A DNA stretch of 64,000 bases from Denitratisoma oestradiolicum (GCF_902813185.1 NZ_LR778301.1:682001-746000); one strand, 5' to 3'. Positions 36,859-47,347 are shown, counted from the stretch's first letter. Made by a program: numbers and translations. Notes: generated by a model not told the origin, from the sequence alone.

Positions 36859-38046
36859 ATGTCGCAAAAGAGAGAAGTCGTCGTCGTCGGCGGTGCCCGT
36901 ACCGCTATTGGTTCCTTCGGGGGGGGGCTGAAGGATATTGCGCCCTGTGAACTGGGCGCCCACGTAGTCAAGGAGGCCATTGCCCGGGCCCAGGTGGATC
37001 CGGCCAGGATTGGCCATCTTGTGATGGGTAATGTGGTTCAGGGCGAGCGCCGCGACATGTATGTTTCTCGGGTAGCGGCCCTCAATGCTGGCCTGGTCCC
37101 TGAGTCCTGTGCCCTGACGCTGAACCGCCTGTGCGGCTCCGGCTTCCAGGCCATCGTCAGCGCGGCCCAGTCGATCCTGCTGGGCGACACCGATGTGGCT
37201 GTGGGCGCCGGTGTCGAGTCCATGAGTCGTGGCGGCTATCTGATGCCCGGTGCCCGCTGGGGTGCCCGCATGGGAGATGCTCAACTGGTGGACATGATGG
37301 TCGGCGCCCTGACCGACCCCTTCAGCCCCAATCACATGGGCATCACCGCCGAGAACCTTGCTACCAAGTGGAACATCAGCAGGGCAGAGCAGGACCAATT
37401 CGCTCTGGAGAGCCAGCAGAAGGCGGTGGCTGCCATCGCCGCTGGCCACTTCAAGTCCCAGATCGTGCCGGTGGAGATCAAAACTCGCAAGGGTATGGTG
37501 CAGTTCGATACCGACGAATATCCCAAGGCGGATGCCTCTCTGGAGGGCATGGCCAAGCTCAAACCCGCCTTTAAGAAGGACGGCTCGGTTACCGCAGGTA
37601 ATGCTTCCGGTATCAACGACGGTGCTGCCGCTGTGGTGTTGATGGAAGCCCAGGCTGCCGCTGCCGCTGGGTTGAAGCCCCTGGCGCGCATGGTTTCCTA
37701 TGGCATCGCCGGTGTCGATCCCAATTACATGGGTGAAGGCCCGATTCCTGCCGTCAAGCTTGCACTGCAGCGGGCCGGTCTGGGTGTCAATGATATTGAT
37801 GTGATCGAGTCCAACGAAGCCTTTGCCGTGCAGTCTCTCTGTGTCAGCAAGGCCCTCGGCTTCGACCCGGCCAAGGTGAACCCCAATGGTGGCGCGGTGG
37901 CTCTGGGCCATCCCATCGGTGCCACCGGGGTGATTCTTACCATTAAGTGCATCTACGAACTCCAGCGTACCGGCAAGCGTTATGGCCTGGTGACCATGTG
38001 CATCGGTGGTGGGCAGGGCATCGCCGGCGTGTTTGAGCGGCTCTGA
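36859..38046 (+). CDS. bktB: Acetyl-CoA acyltransferase/beta-ketothiolase (BktB-like)
   Basis: A 395-residue thiolase. The acyl-accepting Cys92 lies in NRLCGSG, His351 in [10 protein letters not shown] and Cys381 in CIGGGQG. The segment [14 protein letters not shown]... and the block [21 protein letters not shown] resemble Cupriavidus BktB more than PhaA, so it may handle C4-C6 chains. GGAG precedes the ATG at 36859. It is monocistronic, ended by a strong terminator. Biosynthetic versus degradative use cannot be read from sequence. Confidence 0.88.
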   Translation: MSQKREVVVVGGARTAIGSFGGGLKDIAPCELGAHVVKEAIARAQVDPARIGHLVMGNVVQGERRDMYVSRVAALNAGLVPESCALTLNRLCGSGFQAIVSAAQSILLGDTDVAVGAGVESMSRGGYLMPGARWGARMGDAQLVDMMVGALTDPFSPNHMGITAENLATKWNISRAEQDQFALESQQKAVAAIAAGHFKSQIVPVEIKTRKGMVQFDTDEYPKADASLEGMAKLKPAFKKDGSVTAGNASGINDGAAAVVLMEAQAAAAAGLKPLARMVSYGIAGVDPNYMGEGPIPAVKLALQRAGLGVNDIDVIESNEAFAVQSLCVSKALGFDPAKVNPNGGAVALGHPIGATGVILTIKCIYELQRTGKRYGLVTMCIGGGQGIAGVFERL

Positions 38047-38078
38047 TTCGCTTTCATTCGCCCAAGGGCGGTCAAAGA

Positions 38079-38105
38079 AAGCGCGGGTTATTCCCGCGCT
38101 TTTTT
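38079..38105. terminator. Bidirectional Rho-independent terminator
   Basis: A 9-bp perfect stem AAGCGCGGG/CCCGCGCTT with five-base loop and a T run on the plus strand; on the minus strand it is followed by CTTT. It lies between convergent bktB and rsgA and can serve both. Confidence 0.92.
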
Positions 38106-38136
38106 CATGGACGCGAGAGTGCTGGTGGTGGTTTTC

Positions 38137-38997
38137 TCAGCGGTGTTGGCTGATGCGCAGAAAGCTGCCCATGCGCCGTGTCGCGATAGCCCCCGCTGTC
38201 ACTGCATTCTTGAGCGCGCAATCCGGTTCGGCCTGGTGGTGGCAGTCTCGGAATCGGCACAGACCCAGGTAGGGACGGAACTCCCGGAAGCCGGTCTCAA
38301 TTTCATGCTGACCCAGGTGGGCGAGACCGAATTCCTGGAGTCCAGGGCTGTCGATCAGGCGACTGTCTGTGTCTAGGCGATAGAGCCGGGCGTGGGTGGT
38401 GGTGTGCTTGCCCGAGTCCAACGCCTCGGAAATTTCCCGGGTCGCGGCCGCAGCCCCCGGCACCAGGGCGTTGATCAGGGTGGACTTGCCCATGCCCGAT
38501 TGGCCCATCAGTATGCTCAGATGGCCTGCCAGGTGGGGGCGCAGAGCGCTGGCATCATCAAGGGCGCAGAGTTCCACCACCGGATAGCCCAGGGCCGCAT
38601 AGGGTGCCAGGACGGCACGGGCTGCCGGTAGCCTGTCCTTGAGGTCGCACTTGTTGAGCACGAACACCACGCTAAGTTCGTCGTGCTCGGCCGCTACCAG
38701 GGCGCGGTCCAGCAGTTCTTCGGAAAAGGCCGGTTCGGTGGCCACTACCAACACTAGTTGGGTCGCGTTGGCGGCGATCAGTTTCTGCCGGTATTCGTCG
38801 CTGCGATAGAGCAGGGAACTGCGCGGCAGGTGGGCCATGATCTGGGCCTGATCATCACCGGGGGCCAGTTCTACCCGGTCGCCGCAGGCATAGGGGCTTT
38901 TCTTGCCCCGGGGGAATCCGGTCAGCCGGCCGCCCCGGTCCAGTTCAATCTCGTAATGCCGACCGAAGGCGGCGACGATGGTGCCGACCACCTTCAC
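38137..38997 (-). CDS. rsgA: Ribosome small-subunit-dependent GTPase RsgA
   Basis: A 286-residue GTPase acting in late 30S maturation. OB-fold N-terminus (GRHYEIELDRGGRLTGFPRGKK), then a circularly permuted G domain: NKCD (G4) at 115-118 precedes the P-loop GQSGMGKST at 165-173, then THARLYRL and DSPG. A zinc finger near the C-terminus has CxxxxxCHHxxEPxC. The GTG start overlaps the M48 gene stop (GTGA); the apparent longer frame is antisense-like sequence inside that gene. Confidence 0.95.
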   Translation of the reverse strand: MKVVGTIVAAFGRHYEIELDRGGRLTGFPRGKKSPYACGDRVELAPGDDQAQIMAHLPRSSLLYRSDEYRQKLIAANATQLVLVVATEPAFSEELLDRALVAAEHDELSVVFVLNKCDLKDRLPAARAVLAPYAALGYPVVELCALDDASALRPHLAGHLSILMGQSGMGKSTLINALVPGAAAATREISEALDSGKHTTTHARLYRLDTDSRLIDSPGLQEFGLAHLGQHEIETGFREFRPYLGLCRFRDCHHQAEPDCALKNAVTAGAIATRRMGSFLRISQHR

Positions 38998-40247
38998 TCG
39001 GCTGCACTCAGCCGCGCGATGCGCAGACTGGCCGGTGGGTGGGAGTCGTAAAACAGGGAGTGGATCGGGTCCGGGGTCAGAGTGGAGGCGTTGTCCCGGT
39101 AGAGCTTGACCAGGGCGGTGCTCAGGTCGGCACCGCTGGCATGGGCGACGGCATAGGCATCGGCCTGGTATTCGTGGCGGCGGGAGAGGGCGGAAAATAG
39201 AGGCGAGAGGGGAAAGGAAAACACCGGCAGCACCAGGGAAAACAACAGCAGGGCCATGGCGGTGTCCTGCTGGCTGACGCCGAGTCCGGCGAAGAACCAG
39301 TCCCGGCTCATCAACTGACCCAGCAGCCAGAGAAATCCCAGGCCCAGGACAGCCATGGCGCCCAGGCGCTTCCAGAGATGGCGATGTTTGAAATGGCCCA
39401 GTTCGTGGGCCAGCACGGCCTCCACTTCCGCAGGGGTCAGATGCTCCAGCAGGGTGTCGAAAAAAACGATGCGCTTGGCGGCGCCAAACCCGGTGAAATA
39501 GGCATTGCCGTGGGCGGAGCGTTTCGACCCGTCCATCACGAACAGGCCCCGGGCGCGGAATCCGCAGCGCTGCAACAGGGCCTCGATGCGGGCCTTCAGG
39601 GCCTCGTCGGTCAGGGGAGTAAACCGGTTGAACAGCGGCGCGATCAGGGTGGGATAGAGGGCCAGCATCAGCAGGTTGAAGCCCAGCCAGAACAGCCAGA
39701 CCCAGAACCACCAGTGGGCACCCATGCGTTCCATCAGCCAGAGTACCGCCAGCAGTAGCGGCCCTCCCAGCAGGACAGCCAGCAGCACCTGTTTGATCAG
39801 GTCGGAAACAAACAGGCCGGGCGTAGTCTTGTTGAAACCGAAACGGGCTTCCAGCACAAAGGTCCGGTACAAGGCGAAGGGCAGGTCCACCACCAGTCCG
39901 ATCAGACCGACCAGGGCGAACAGACCCAGACCGCGGACATGACCACCACCAGGAAACAGGCCGTTCATCTGGTCGGCGCAATATTGAAGCAGGCCTCCCT
40001 GAGTAAAGGCCAGCACCATGAACATGCCAAGGAGGACCTCCAACAGGCTCAGGTGGGCCTTGGTCATTGTGTAATCGGCGGCCTTGTGGTGCTCTTCGAG
40101 ACTGATTCCGTCGGCGAATCTGGGCGGAACCTGTCCTCGGTGGGCGCACACATGGCGTATCTGGCGCAGGCCGAGCCAGATGCGCAGCAGGGTGGTGAGG
40201 ACGAGGGTGGCGAGAAAAATCTGGGTGAAGGCGGCGGTGGCGGACAT
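38994..40247 (-). CDS. M48 (Ste24/CAAX prenyl-type) membrane metalloprotease
   Basis: A 417-residue integral membrane protease. The zinc motif HELGH is at 281-285; the third ligand glutamate is in RRHEYQADAYA. Several membrane helices precede it, and LEARFGFNKTTPGLFVSDLIK and GSKRSAHGNAYFTGFG are hallmarks of the Ste24 branch. Bacterial members are thought to clear damaged membrane proteins. Coupled by four-base overlap to rsgA; divergent from orn across 44 bases. Confidence 0.92.
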   Translation of the reverse strand: MSATAAFTQIFLATLVLTTLLRIWLGLRQIRHVCAHRGQVPPRFADGISLEEHHKAADYTMTKAHLSLLEVLLGMFMVLAFTQGGLLQYCADQMNGLFPGGGHVRGLGLFALVGLIGLVVDLPFALYRTFVLEARFGFNKTTPGLFVSDLIKQVLLAVLLGGPLLLAVLWLMERMGAHWWFWVWLFWLGFNLLMLALYPTLIAPLFNRFTPLTDEALKARIEALLQRCGFRARGLFVMDGSKRSAHGNAYFTGFGAAKRIVFFDTLLEHLTPAEVEAVLAHELGHFKHRHLWKRLGAMAVLGLGFLWLLGQLMSRDWFFAGLGVSQQDTAMALLLFSLVLPVFSFPLSPLFSALSRRHEYQADAYAVAHASGADLSTALVKLYRDNASTLTPDPIHSLFYDSHPPASLRIARLSAAE

Positions 40248-40291
40248 GTAAGCTATGACAGAATTGCCTCTTTGATTGCAGCGGAAAAATT

Positions 40292-40837
40292 ATGGCACAA
40301 GATCAGAACGGCCTTGTCTGGCTGGACATGGAAATGACGGGCCTGAATCCCGAGGGAGACCGGATTCTGGAACTCGCCATGGTCATCACCAACAGCAACC
40401 TGGAGACCATTGCCGAGAGTGCCGTCTGGGTGGTGCACCAGACCGAGGAAACCCTCAAGGCCATGGATGAATGGAACCAGAAAACCCATGGCCGATCCGG
40501 ACTGATCGACAAGGTGAAGAACTCTGCCCTGTCGGAAACCGAGGTGGAAGCCCAGGCCATGGAATTTCTCAAGCGCCATGTACCCCAGGGCAAGTCACCC
40601 ATGTGTGGTAACTCCATCTGTCAGGACCGTCGCTTCATGGCGCGCTACATGCCCAAGCTGGAAGCCCATTTTCACTACCGCAACCTGGATGTGTCCACGC
40701 TCAAGGAATTGTGTAAACGCTGGAAACCCGAGATCGCCAAGGGACTTACCAAGCATGGCAAGCACGAGGCCCTGGCCGATATCTACGAGTCCATCGAGGA
40801 ACTCAAATACTACCGGGAACATTTTCTGAAGCTGTAG
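40292..40837 (+). CDS. orn: Oligoribonuclease
   Basis: A 181-residue DEDDh exonuclease that degrades RNA dinucleotides and pGpG, the end product of c-di-GMP turnover. [10 protein letters not shown] (Asp12, Glu14), [12 protein letters not shown] and [15 protein letters not shown] carry the active-site acids and histidine. The divergent M48-rsgA pair next to orn is a conserved arrangement. Its stop abuts the stop of the next, convergent gene. Confidence 0.97.
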   Translation: MAQDQNGLVWLDMEMTGLNPEGDRILELAMVITNSNLETIAESAVWVVHQTEETLKAMDEWNQKTHGRSGLIDKVKNSALSETEVEAQAMEFLKRHVPQGKSPMCGNSICQDRRFMARYMPKLEAHFHYRNLDVSTLKELCKRWKPEIAKGLTKHGKHEALADIYESIEELKYYREHFLKL

Positions 40838-42427
40838 TCAGTCGCGTCGATAGAGACGCAACTTTTCCAGCCTGTCCCCCGGGCGGTGGCCCGTCCATAC
40901 AAGGTGCCAGCCTTCGGGGGCTGGCTCTTTGCGTTCCGTGCTCTGGGTCAGCAACCAGGGGCAGTCTGGCCTCCCGATCGGGGCCAGACCGATGAAGTAG
41001 CGCAGGGACGCCTTCTGGCTGTCGCCCAGGTTGCGGGCGTTGATGCACTTACGGTTACCCGTAAGCGCCTGCTCCAGGGACAAGGCGACTGGTCGATAGG
41101 TTTTGCCGTAGTCGATCCAGGGCATCCAGAGACAGGCGAGGAGACCCCAGGTCAGGGTCATTCCGATCGCCCAGTGGGTGACGGCGCGCCAGGGAGACTT
41201 GGGCAGCCGGAACAGGGACCATAGCCAGAGCCCGGTCAGCAGCAATGCGGCCAGCAGGGGCAGCAGTTTGAATTGGCCGACGAAACCCGGCTCGGCCTTG
41301 AGGAAATTCTTTGCCACCCGCGCCGGTTCGCCGGTGATCATGGCAATACCGCCCAGCCAGATCAGGCCACCGACCAGGGTGAAGGTCATCATGCCGAACC
41401 AGTCGAACGCGTTGGCGGCACCGCGCCGCAGGCGAGGAACGCCGGCCACGGCCAGCAGGGCCAGGGGCACGTAGATGGGCAGGTGCTGCAAGGGGCGTGG
41501 CACTTCCCAGAGGATTATGGTGATCAGTGCTGCCAGGGTAGCGGCCAGAGGCAGCAGCAGGCCCGGTGCGGACAATTGGCGACGGTTGATCCAAAGGCTC
41601 CAGCCGGCCAGAGGCAGCAGAGGCCAGGCCGCCCAGCCCAATAGCGCCACATGGTCTAAGGTTCTTGCGGCACCGAAGCGCAGGGTCAGCCGGGCCTCTT
41701 CCGCCTTCCAGAGCAGGGGCAACAGTTCCGGTTGCTGCCAGGCCAGCAGGATGGGCCAGAGGGCCGCCAGTGCCAGGCCACCGAGAACGCCCAGGATCAG
41801 GAACAGCAAACTGATCCGGCTGCGCCAGGGAGCCAGGGCAAGACTGATGGCCAGGACGGGGAGGGTCAGGAACAGAGCCAGGGTGCCAGCGCTGAGCAGT
41901 GCGGCTGCCAGACTCAGGGCCATGATTGGGGCAGCGGACCGGGGTACCGATGGTATTCGGGCCAGGCCGTGAAGGAAAAAAGCCTGGGCCGCCAAGAGCA
42001 GGATGGCAGGTTGGGCGTCGTGGATGGGCGTGAGTAGGCCCAGGGTGCCCAACAACAATAGCGGCGCGCCACGATGGCTGTCCGCGTCGCCATGGAGGGC
42101 CAGGGCGGCCTGGCCCAGACCCCAGAGCAGCAGGGCGCCGAACAGGGCCGTGGCCAGTCGTGCCGCGTCGGCAAAGGCCAGCCAGTCCTTGCCCAGGCTT
42201 CCCAACAGGCCAGCGATCCAGTGGTAAAGGGGTGGGGTGACAAACCAGGGGTCATGGCCGATGCGGGGCCGCAGCCAGTCGCCCTGAGTGGCAAATTCGT
42301 AGGCCACCCCCAGATGCATGGCATCGTCGACCTTCCAGGGGTCGTGGCCGATCAGCCCTGCTAGAAGAAACACGCCACAGAGCAGCAGCAGGGACCCGCC
42401 GGTGGGGGGGAGACGGAGTTTGGGCAC
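40838..42427 (-). CDS. ArnT-like glycosyltransferase (PMT family), multispan membrane protein
   Basis: A ~529-residue protein with about a dozen hydrophobic helices. The first periplasmic loop has the acidic GHDPWKVDDAMHLGVAYE, followed by WFVTPPLYHWIAG, the GT-C/PMT_2 pattern seen in ArnT and related lipid-linked sugar transferases. A GTG at 42427 is the first plausible start after the rpmE terminator; no good ribosome site is visible. The C-terminal region ends in a soluble domain (CINARNLGDSQKASLRYFIG). A role in modifying lipid A, another lipid or protein is inference. Confidence 0.8.
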   Translation of the reverse strand: MPKLRLPPTGGSLLLLCGVFLLAGLIGHDPWKVDDAMHLGVAYEFATQGDWLRPRIGHDPWFVTPPLYHWIAGLLGSLGKDWLAFADAARLATALFGALLLWGLGQAALALHGDADSHRGAPLLLLGTLGLLTPIHDAQPAILLLAAQAFFLHGLARIPSVPRSAAPIMALSLAAALLSAGTLALFLTLPVLAISLALAPWRSRISLLFLILGVLGGLALAALWPILLAWQQPELLPLLWKAEEARLTLRFGAARTLDHVALLGWAAWPLLPLAGWSLWINRRQLSAPGLLLPLAATLAALITIILWEVPRPLQHLPIYVPLALLAVAGVPRLRRGAANAFDWFGMMTFTLVGGLIWLGGIAMITGEPARVAKNFLKAEPGFVGQFKLLPLLAALLLTGLWLWSLFRLPKSPWRAVTHWAIGMTLTWGLLACLWMPWIDYGKTYRPVALSLEQALTGNRKCINARNLGDSQKASLRYFIGLAPIGRPDCPWLLTQSTERKEPAPEGWHLVWTGHRPGDRLEKLRLYRRD

Positions 42428-42450
42428 GAGGAAAATGGGCTCAAAAACAA

Positions 42451-42476
42451 AAAAAGGCAGCCGTGGCTGCCTTTTT
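42451..42476 (-). terminator. Rho-independent terminator of rpmE
   Basis: The stem AAAAAGGCAGCC/GGCTGCCTTTTT lies 16 bases after the rpmE stop, with T runs on both strands. It probably separates rpmE from the glycosyltransferase gene. Confidence 0.88.
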
Positions 42477-42492
42477 AGTCTGCAAGACGCTA

Positions 42493-42705
42493 TCAGGCGC
42501 CAGCACGCTTGCCATATTTCTGGCGGAAACGCTCGACGCGGCCAGCGGTGTCCATGATCTTCTGCTTGCCGGTCCAGAAGGGATGGCAGGATGAGCAGAC
42601 TTCGACGTGCAGGGGCTTGCCACTGGTGGATTTGGTCTTGAACTGGCTGCCACAACTGCAAGTCACGTCGATTTCGACGTAGTTCGGGTGTATGCCTTCT
42701 CTCAT
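42493..42705 (-). CDS. rpmE: 50S ribosomal protein L31 (zinc form)
   Basis: A 70-residue L31. [19 protein letters not shown] and [13 protein letters not shown] give Cys16, Cys18, Cys37 and Cys40, so this is the zinc-binding C+ form. Placement next to rho is common in proteobacteria. Confidence 0.97.
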   Translation of the reverse strand: MREGIHPNYVEIDVTCSCGSQFKTKSTSGKPLHVEVCSSCHPFWTGKQKIMDTAGRVERFRQKYGKRAGA

Positions 42706-42811
42706 GATGATGTCCTTGTATGTCAGCGGCCCGTGAATTTGGCGAGCCAGGGAAGCGCGCGATTATTCCGGAAATTTCGTTTTAGATCAAGTTGCACGGG
42801 AGCGTGACTGC

Positions 42812-44071
42812 TCAGCCCCGCCGCATGGCGTCGAAGAATTCCCCGTTGTTCTTGGTGGCCTTGATCTTGTCCAGGAGGAATTCCATCGCATCAAGATCGT
42901 CCATGTTGTAAAGCAATTTGCGCAAAATCCACATTTTTTGCAGCACGTCGGGCTTGAGCAGTAACTCCTCTCTGCGGGTGCCGGAACGATTGACGTTGAT
43001 GGCCGGATAGACCCGTTTCTCCGCCATGCGCCGGTCCAGGTGGATTTCCATGTTGCCGGTGCCCTTGAATTCTTCATAGATCACGTCGTCCATGCGGGAA
43101 CCGGTGTCGATCAGGGCGGTGGCAATGATGGTGAGACTGCCACCTTCCTCCAGGTTGCGGGCTGCGCCAAAAAAACGCTTGGGTTTTTGCAAGGCGTTGG
43201 CGTCCACGCCACCGGTCAGCACCTTGCCGGAGGCCGGCTGCACGGTGTTGTAGGCCCGGGCCAGGCGGGTGATGGAGTCCAGCAGGATCACTACGTCTTT
43301 CTTGTGCTCGGTGAGACGCTTGGCCTTCTCGATCACCATCTCGGCGACCTGAACGTGGCGGGTGGCGGGTTCGTCGAAGGTGGAGGCGACCACTTCACCA
43401 CGCACGGTACGGGTCATTTCCGTCACTTCCTCGGGACGCTCGTCGATCAGCAGTACGATCAGAGAGACATCGGGGTGATTGGCAGTGATGGCGTGGGCGA
43501 TGTGCTGCATCATGACCGTCTTGCCCGACTTTGGGGAGGCCACCAGCAGACCCCGTTGTCCCTTGCCAATGGGGGCGATGATATCCACCACCCGGCTGGT
43601 GGTGTTCTCTTCGGCCTTGATGTCCCGCTCCAGCTTGAGGTGCTCGGTGGGGTGGAGCGGAGTCAGGTTTTCAAACAGGATCTTGTTCTTGCACGCTTCC
43701 GGGGGTTGGCCGTTGATGGTGTCCAACTTGACCATGGCGAAGTAGCGTTCGCCATCTTTCGGAGTGCGAACCTCCCCTTCGATGGTATCGCCGGTATGCA
43801 GGTTGAAGCGGCGAATCTGGGAGGGAGAGACGTAGATGTCGTCGGTGTTGGCCAGGTAGGAGGTGTCCGGCGAGCGCAGGAAGCCGAAGCCGTCAGGCAG
43901 GATTTCAAGCACACCGTCGCCGTGAATGCATTCGCCCTGCTTGGCTTGGTTCTTGAGAATAGCGAAAATCAGTTCGTGCTTGCGCAGACGGTTTGCGGCC
44001 TCGATCTGGTTGGCATTGGCCATCTCCAGCAATTGGCTGACGTGGAGGGCTTTGAGCTCCGAAAGATGCAT
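42812..44071 (-). CDS. rho: Transcription termination factor Rho
   Basis: A 419-residue hexameric RNA helicase. The N-terminal helix bundle is followed by the OSB/CSD RNA-binding fold ([29 protein letters not shown]). The Walker A loop SPKSGKT is at 179-185; [13 protein letters not shown], the Q-loop segment [16 protein letters not shown] and the R-loop [16 protein letters not shown] follow. Full, typical length. A 168-base leader separates it from trxA; rho leaders are often autoregulated, but no attenuator hairpin is evident. Confidence 0.98.
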   Translation of the reverse strand: MHLSELKALHVSQLLEMANANQIEAANRLRKHELIFAILKNQAKQGECIHGDGVLEILPDGFGFLRSPDTSYLANTDDIYVSPSQIRRFNLHTGDTIEGEVRTPKDGERYFAMVKLDTINGQPPEACKNKILFENLTPLHPTEHLKLERDIKAEENTTSRVVDIIAPIGKGQRGLLVASPKSGKTVMMQHIAHAITANHPDVSLIVLLIDERPEEVTEMTRTVRGEVVASTFDEPATRHVQVAEMVIEKAKRLTEHKKDVVILLDSITRLARAYNTVQPASGKVLTGGVDANALQKPKRFFGAARNLEEGGSLTIIATALIDTGSRMDDVIYEEFKGTGNMEIHLDRRMAEKRVYPAINVNRSGTRREELLLKPDVLQKMWILRKLLYNMDDLDAMEFLLDKIKATKNNGEFFDAMRRG

Positions 44072-44239
44072 GATGGGTAGAACCTGTGGGAAGGGAACGG
44101 CTGCGAACGCTGCCGTGGGAGGTACTAAGTGGGATGGGGCGGGAAAGCCGGATGTCTTGGGAAAGACAAGCCCGGAAACGCAGGACGGCTTTAGAGGTGG
44201 GGCTGGGTGCCGTGCGTGTCCGGGCGGACTGTAGCGGTA

Positions 44240-44566
44240 TTACAGATTGCTGTCAATGAAGGCAACGAGCTGAGATTTGGAGAGGGCCCCTACCTTGGTG
44301 GCGTCGGCATTGCCGCCCTTGAATAGGATCAGCGTTGGAATGCCGCGGATGCCGAATTCGCCCGGGGTCTTGGGGTTGTCATCGATGTTGAGCTTGGCGA
44401 CCTTGATACGGCCGGCGTATTCCCGTGCCACTTCATCGAGAATCGGGGCGATCATCTTGCAGGGACCGCACCATTCGGCCCAGTAATCCACCAGGACCGG
44501 AATCGGGGAGTCAAGAACCTCGCTCTTGAAAGTTGCGTCAGTGACGTGATGAATATGTTCGCTCAT
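44240..44566 (-). CDS. trxA: Thioredoxin
   Basis: A 108-residue thioredoxin with active site WCGPC (Cys33, Cys36), cis-proline in [11 protein letters not shown] and the conserved buried Asp in [15 protein letters not shown] precedes the ATG at 44566; the longer open frame upstream runs into the divergent promoter region. The trxA-rho order is conserved in many proteobacteria. 193 bases separate it from divergent fdxA; this gap probably holds both promoters, but nothing else is recognised. Confidence 0.97.
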   Translation of the reverse strand: MSEHIHHVTDATFKSEVLDSPIPVLVDYWAEWCGPCKMIAPILDEVAREYAGRIKVAKLNIDDNPKTPGEFGIRGIPTLILFKGGNADATKVGALSKSQLVAFIDSNL

Positions 44567-44759
44567 GAAATCCTCTTGTTTGATCTGCGGACCTGGCATC
44601 GACCCGGTAGGTCGCATCCCGAGGGCTGGTCTGCATGCATTGGTGCCGTTGGACGACCTCTTCTTACGGCAGTAGATTAGCAAAAAACCGGCGGGCGGTG
44701 GCAAGGCTTGAATAGGCGGCAGTAGAATCGGGATTCCAACAGAACTGGGGTGGCCCATC

Positions 44760-45083
44760 ATGACCTATGTGGTGACCGAGTCCTGCATTCGCTGCAAATA
44801 CACCGACTGCGTGGATGTTTGTCCCGTGGATTGCTTTCGAGAGGGGCCCAATTTCCTGGTGATCGATCCTGATGAATGTATCGATTGCACCCTCTGTGTG
44901 GCCGAGTGCCCGGCGGAGGCGATTTTCGCAGAGGATGATGTGGTAGCAAGCCAGCACCACTTCATCGCGCTGAACGCAGAGTTGGCCAAGCAGTGGAAGC
45001 CCATTATCGAGAGCAAGGCCCCGCCGGTAGATGCGGACGAATGGCGCGACGTCAAGGACAAGCTCCAACATCTGGAACGCTGA
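44760..45083 (+). CDS. fdxA: Seven-iron ferredoxin (3Fe-4S + 4Fe-4S)
   Basis: A 107-residue ferredoxin like Azotobacter FdI. By comparison, Cys9, Cys17 and Cys50 bind the 3Fe-4S cluster; Cys21, Cys40, Cys43 and Cys46 bind the 4Fe-4S cluster; Cys12 and Cys25 are extra. The ~55-residue C-terminal extension ([20 protein letters not shown]) is typical. It could serve as an electron donor in sulfite reduction or other pathways; this is speculative. Confidence 0.96.
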   Translation: MTYVVTESCIRCKYTDCVDVCPVDCFREGPNFLVIDPDECIDCTLCVAECPAEAIFAEDDVVASQHHFIALNAELAKQWKPIIESKAPPVDADEWRDVKDKLQHLER

Positions 45084-45177
45084 GCGTCTTCGATCGTCGC
45101 AGGACTAGGCTTATCATGGGCCGCGCCTTCGGCTAACATGAAACCAGCGTAGCTCAATATAACGAGGAGGGACGGAT

Positions 45178-45633
45178 ATGCAAGTCAGGGAAATTCTGGC
45201 CATCAAAGGTGCAGTGCTCTATACCATTTCTCCCGGAAAGACACTGGCCGAGGCCATCGCCGTCATGACGGAACAAGACGTGGGGTCCTTAGTGTGCTTC
45301 GAGGGGGGGCGCATGGTTGGCATGCTGACCTTCCGTGAAGTGCTCAAGGCCATTCGTGCCCATGGTGCCGCCTGGGAGAACCTCGGGGTCGACAAGGTGA
45401 TGGTGCGTGAACCCCTGGTGGCTAATCCGGATGTGGAGGTGGATGAGCTGCGCCGCATCATGGTGGATCATCACATGCGTTATCTTCCAGTGATGGAGGA
45501 AGGGACCTTGCTGGGGGTAATCTCCTTTCATGATGTGGCCAGGGCGGTGCTTGAGGAACAGAGCTTCGAAAATCGCATGCTCAAGGCCTACATCAGGGAC
45601 TGGCCCGAGGAAGAGCAACCCGCTCGCAGTTAG
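45178..45633 (+). CDS. Paired CBS-domain protein
   Basis: A 151-residue protein made almost entirely of two CBS motifs (about 8-66 and 73-132: TLAEAIAVMTEQDVGSLVCF...GMLTFREVLKAI; VEVDELRRIMVDHHMRYLPVMEEG...GVISFHDVARAVL). These bind adenosine nucleotides and usually sense energy state. GAGGAGGG is 7 bases before the ATG. It lies 13 bases ahead of the acyl-CoA ligase, so may be co-transcribed with it. Target unknown. Confidence 0.88.
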   Translation: MQVREILAIKGAVLYTISPGKTLAEAIAVMTEQDVGSLVCFEGGRMVGMLTFREVLKAIRAHGAAWENLGVDKVMVREPLVANPDVEVDELRRIMVDHHMRYLPVMEEGTLLGVISFHDVARAVLEEQSFENRMLKAYIRDWPEEEQPARS

Positions 45634-45646
45634 TCAGGCCTTCTCC

Positions 45647-47308
45647 ATGGAGAAAATCTGGCTTCAGAGCTATCCCTCGGGCATCAGTGCCGAGGTGGAT
45701 GTCTCGACTTATACGTCGCTGGCCGATTTGTTTTCGGCCAGCGTCTCCCGTTTTTCCGCAAGGACCGCATTTATCAGTATGGGGCGGTCCATGAGCTATG
45801 GAGAACTGGATCGCCGCTCCGCGGACTTCGCCGCCTGGCTGAAAAACGTGGCGAAGGTCGGCAAGGGCGCCCGGGTGGCGCTGATGATGCCCAACCTGTT
45901 GCAGTATCCGGTCTGTCTGTTCGGCGCCCTGCGCGCCGGCTGTGTGGTAGTGAATTGCAATCCCCTGTATACCGCGCCAGAGCTGGAACACCAGTTGGCA
46001 GATTCGGGGGCCGAGGTGATTGTTGTTCTGGAAAACTTCGCTCATGTGGTGCAGCGCGTGTTGCCCAGGACCCAGGTCAGGCATGTGGTGGTGACCCGAA
46101 TGGGGGACTTCCTCGGAACCCTCAAGGGCGGGCTGGTTAACTTTGTTGTCTGCCATGTCAAGAAGATGGTTCCTGCTTGGTCACTGCCCCATGTCCCTTT
46201 GACACAAGCCCTGGAGCAGGGGGCTGCAGCCGGTTTCTCACCAGTGCAACTGGAGGCGGACGATCTGGCTTTCCTGCAGTACACCGGGGGTACCACAGGG
46301 GTCTCGAAGGGCGCCATGCTGAGTCACGGCAACATGGTGGCCAATCTGCAACAGGCCCATGCCTGGATCGGTCCCTTTCTGCGGGAAGGCGGTGAGCTGG
46401 TGGTGACGGCCCTGCCGCTCTACCATGTATTTGCCCTGACCGCGAACTGTCTGACGTTCTTTAAGATTGGCGCAGCCAACCTGCTGATCGTCAATCCCCG
46501 TGATATTCCGGGATTCGTCAAGGAGTTGGGGCGTTACCGATTTACCGCGATCACCGGTGTCAATACGCTATTCAATGCTTTGCTGGCGGCCCCGGGGTTC
46601 GATCGTATCGACTTTAGCGCCCTCACCATCTCCCTGGGGGGGGGCATGGCGGTCCAGAAGCCGGTGGCCGAGCGCTGGAAGGCCGTGACCGGCCGGCCCC
46701 TGATCGAGGCCTATGGCCTGACCGAGGCATCGCCGGCAGTAACCATCAATCCCCTGGATCTGGAGGCATTCAACGGTGCCATCGGCCTGCCCCTGCCCTC
46801 CACCGAGATCTCGGTCAGGGATGGCAATGGAGTGGAGCTTCCCATCGGCGAGCCGGGGGAGCTCTGTGTGCGCGGGCCCCAGGTGATGAAGGGCTACTGG
46901 AACCGTCCGGATGAGACGGTCGCCGTGATGACCTCCGATGGTTTTCTGCGTACCGGCGATATGGTGGTCATGGACGAGAAGGGTTTTGTCCGTCTGGTGG
47001 ATCGGATGAAGGACGTGATCCTGGTTTCCGGCTTCAAGGTTTTCCCCAACGAGGTGGAGGCGGTGGTCTCCTCCCATCCCGGTGTGCTGGAAGTGGCCGC
47101 GGTGGGCGTGCCGGACGAGCATTCCGGCGAGGCCGTGAAAATCTTTGTGGTACGTCGCTCCCCTGATCTCACTGCCGAAGCGCTGATCGCCCATTGCCGG
47201 GAGAGCCTGACGGGCTACAAGGTGCCTCGCCTTGTGGAGTTTCGTAATGATCTGCCCAAGACCAATGTGGGCAAGATTTTGCGGCGGGCGCTGAAGACCA
47301 CGGTTTGA
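45647..47308 (+). CDS. fadD: Long-chain fatty acid-CoA ligase
   Basis: A 553-residue adenylate-forming enzyme activating fatty acids with ATP and CoA. The P-loop is in QYTGGTTGVSKGA (211-223). ALPLYHVFALT, EAYGLTEASP and the hinge/lid GDMVVMDEKGFVRLVDRMKDVI are further signatures, and the catalytic lysine is in PKTNVGKILRR. The ATG at 45647 begins MEKIWLQSYP, a typical FadD N-terminus. An insertion GDFLGTLKGGLVNFVVCHVKKMVP is also FadD-like. Confidence 0.9.
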   Translation: MEKIWLQSYPSGISAEVDVSTYTSLADLFSASVSRFSARTAFISMGRSMSYGELDRRSADFAAWLKNVAKVGKGARVALMMPNLLQYPVCLFGALRAGCVVVNCNPLYTAPELEHQLADSGAEVIVVLENFAHVVQRVLPRTQVRHVVVTRMGDFLGTLKGGLVNFVVCHVKKMVPAWSLPHVPLTQALEQGAAAGFSPVQLEADDLAFLQYTGGTTGVSKGAMLSHGNMVANLQQAHAWIGPFLREGGELVVTALPLYHVFALTANCLTFFKIGAANLLIVNPRDIPGFVKELGRYRFTAITGVNTLFNALLAAPGFDRIDFSALTISLGGGMAVQKPVAERWKAVTGRPLIEAYGLTEASPAVTINPLDLEAFNGAIGLPLPSTEISVRDGNGVELPIGEPGELCVRGPQVMKGYWNRPDETVAVMTSDGFLRTGDMVVMDEKGFVRLVDRMKDVILVSGFKVFPNEVEAVVSSHPGVLEVAAVGVPDEHSGEAVKIFVVRRSPDLTAEALIAHCRESLTGYKVPRLVEFRNDLPKTNVGKILRRALKTTV

Positions 47309-47347
47309 GTCTCCACGGGGAGACCGGGGCGGGGGCCGAGGCTGGTG

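Noticed and set aside
42428..42661. N-terminal extension of the ArnT-like glycosyltransferase into rpmE
   Set aside because: It would read through the rpmE terminator and out of frame within a confident ribosomal protein gene on the same strand.
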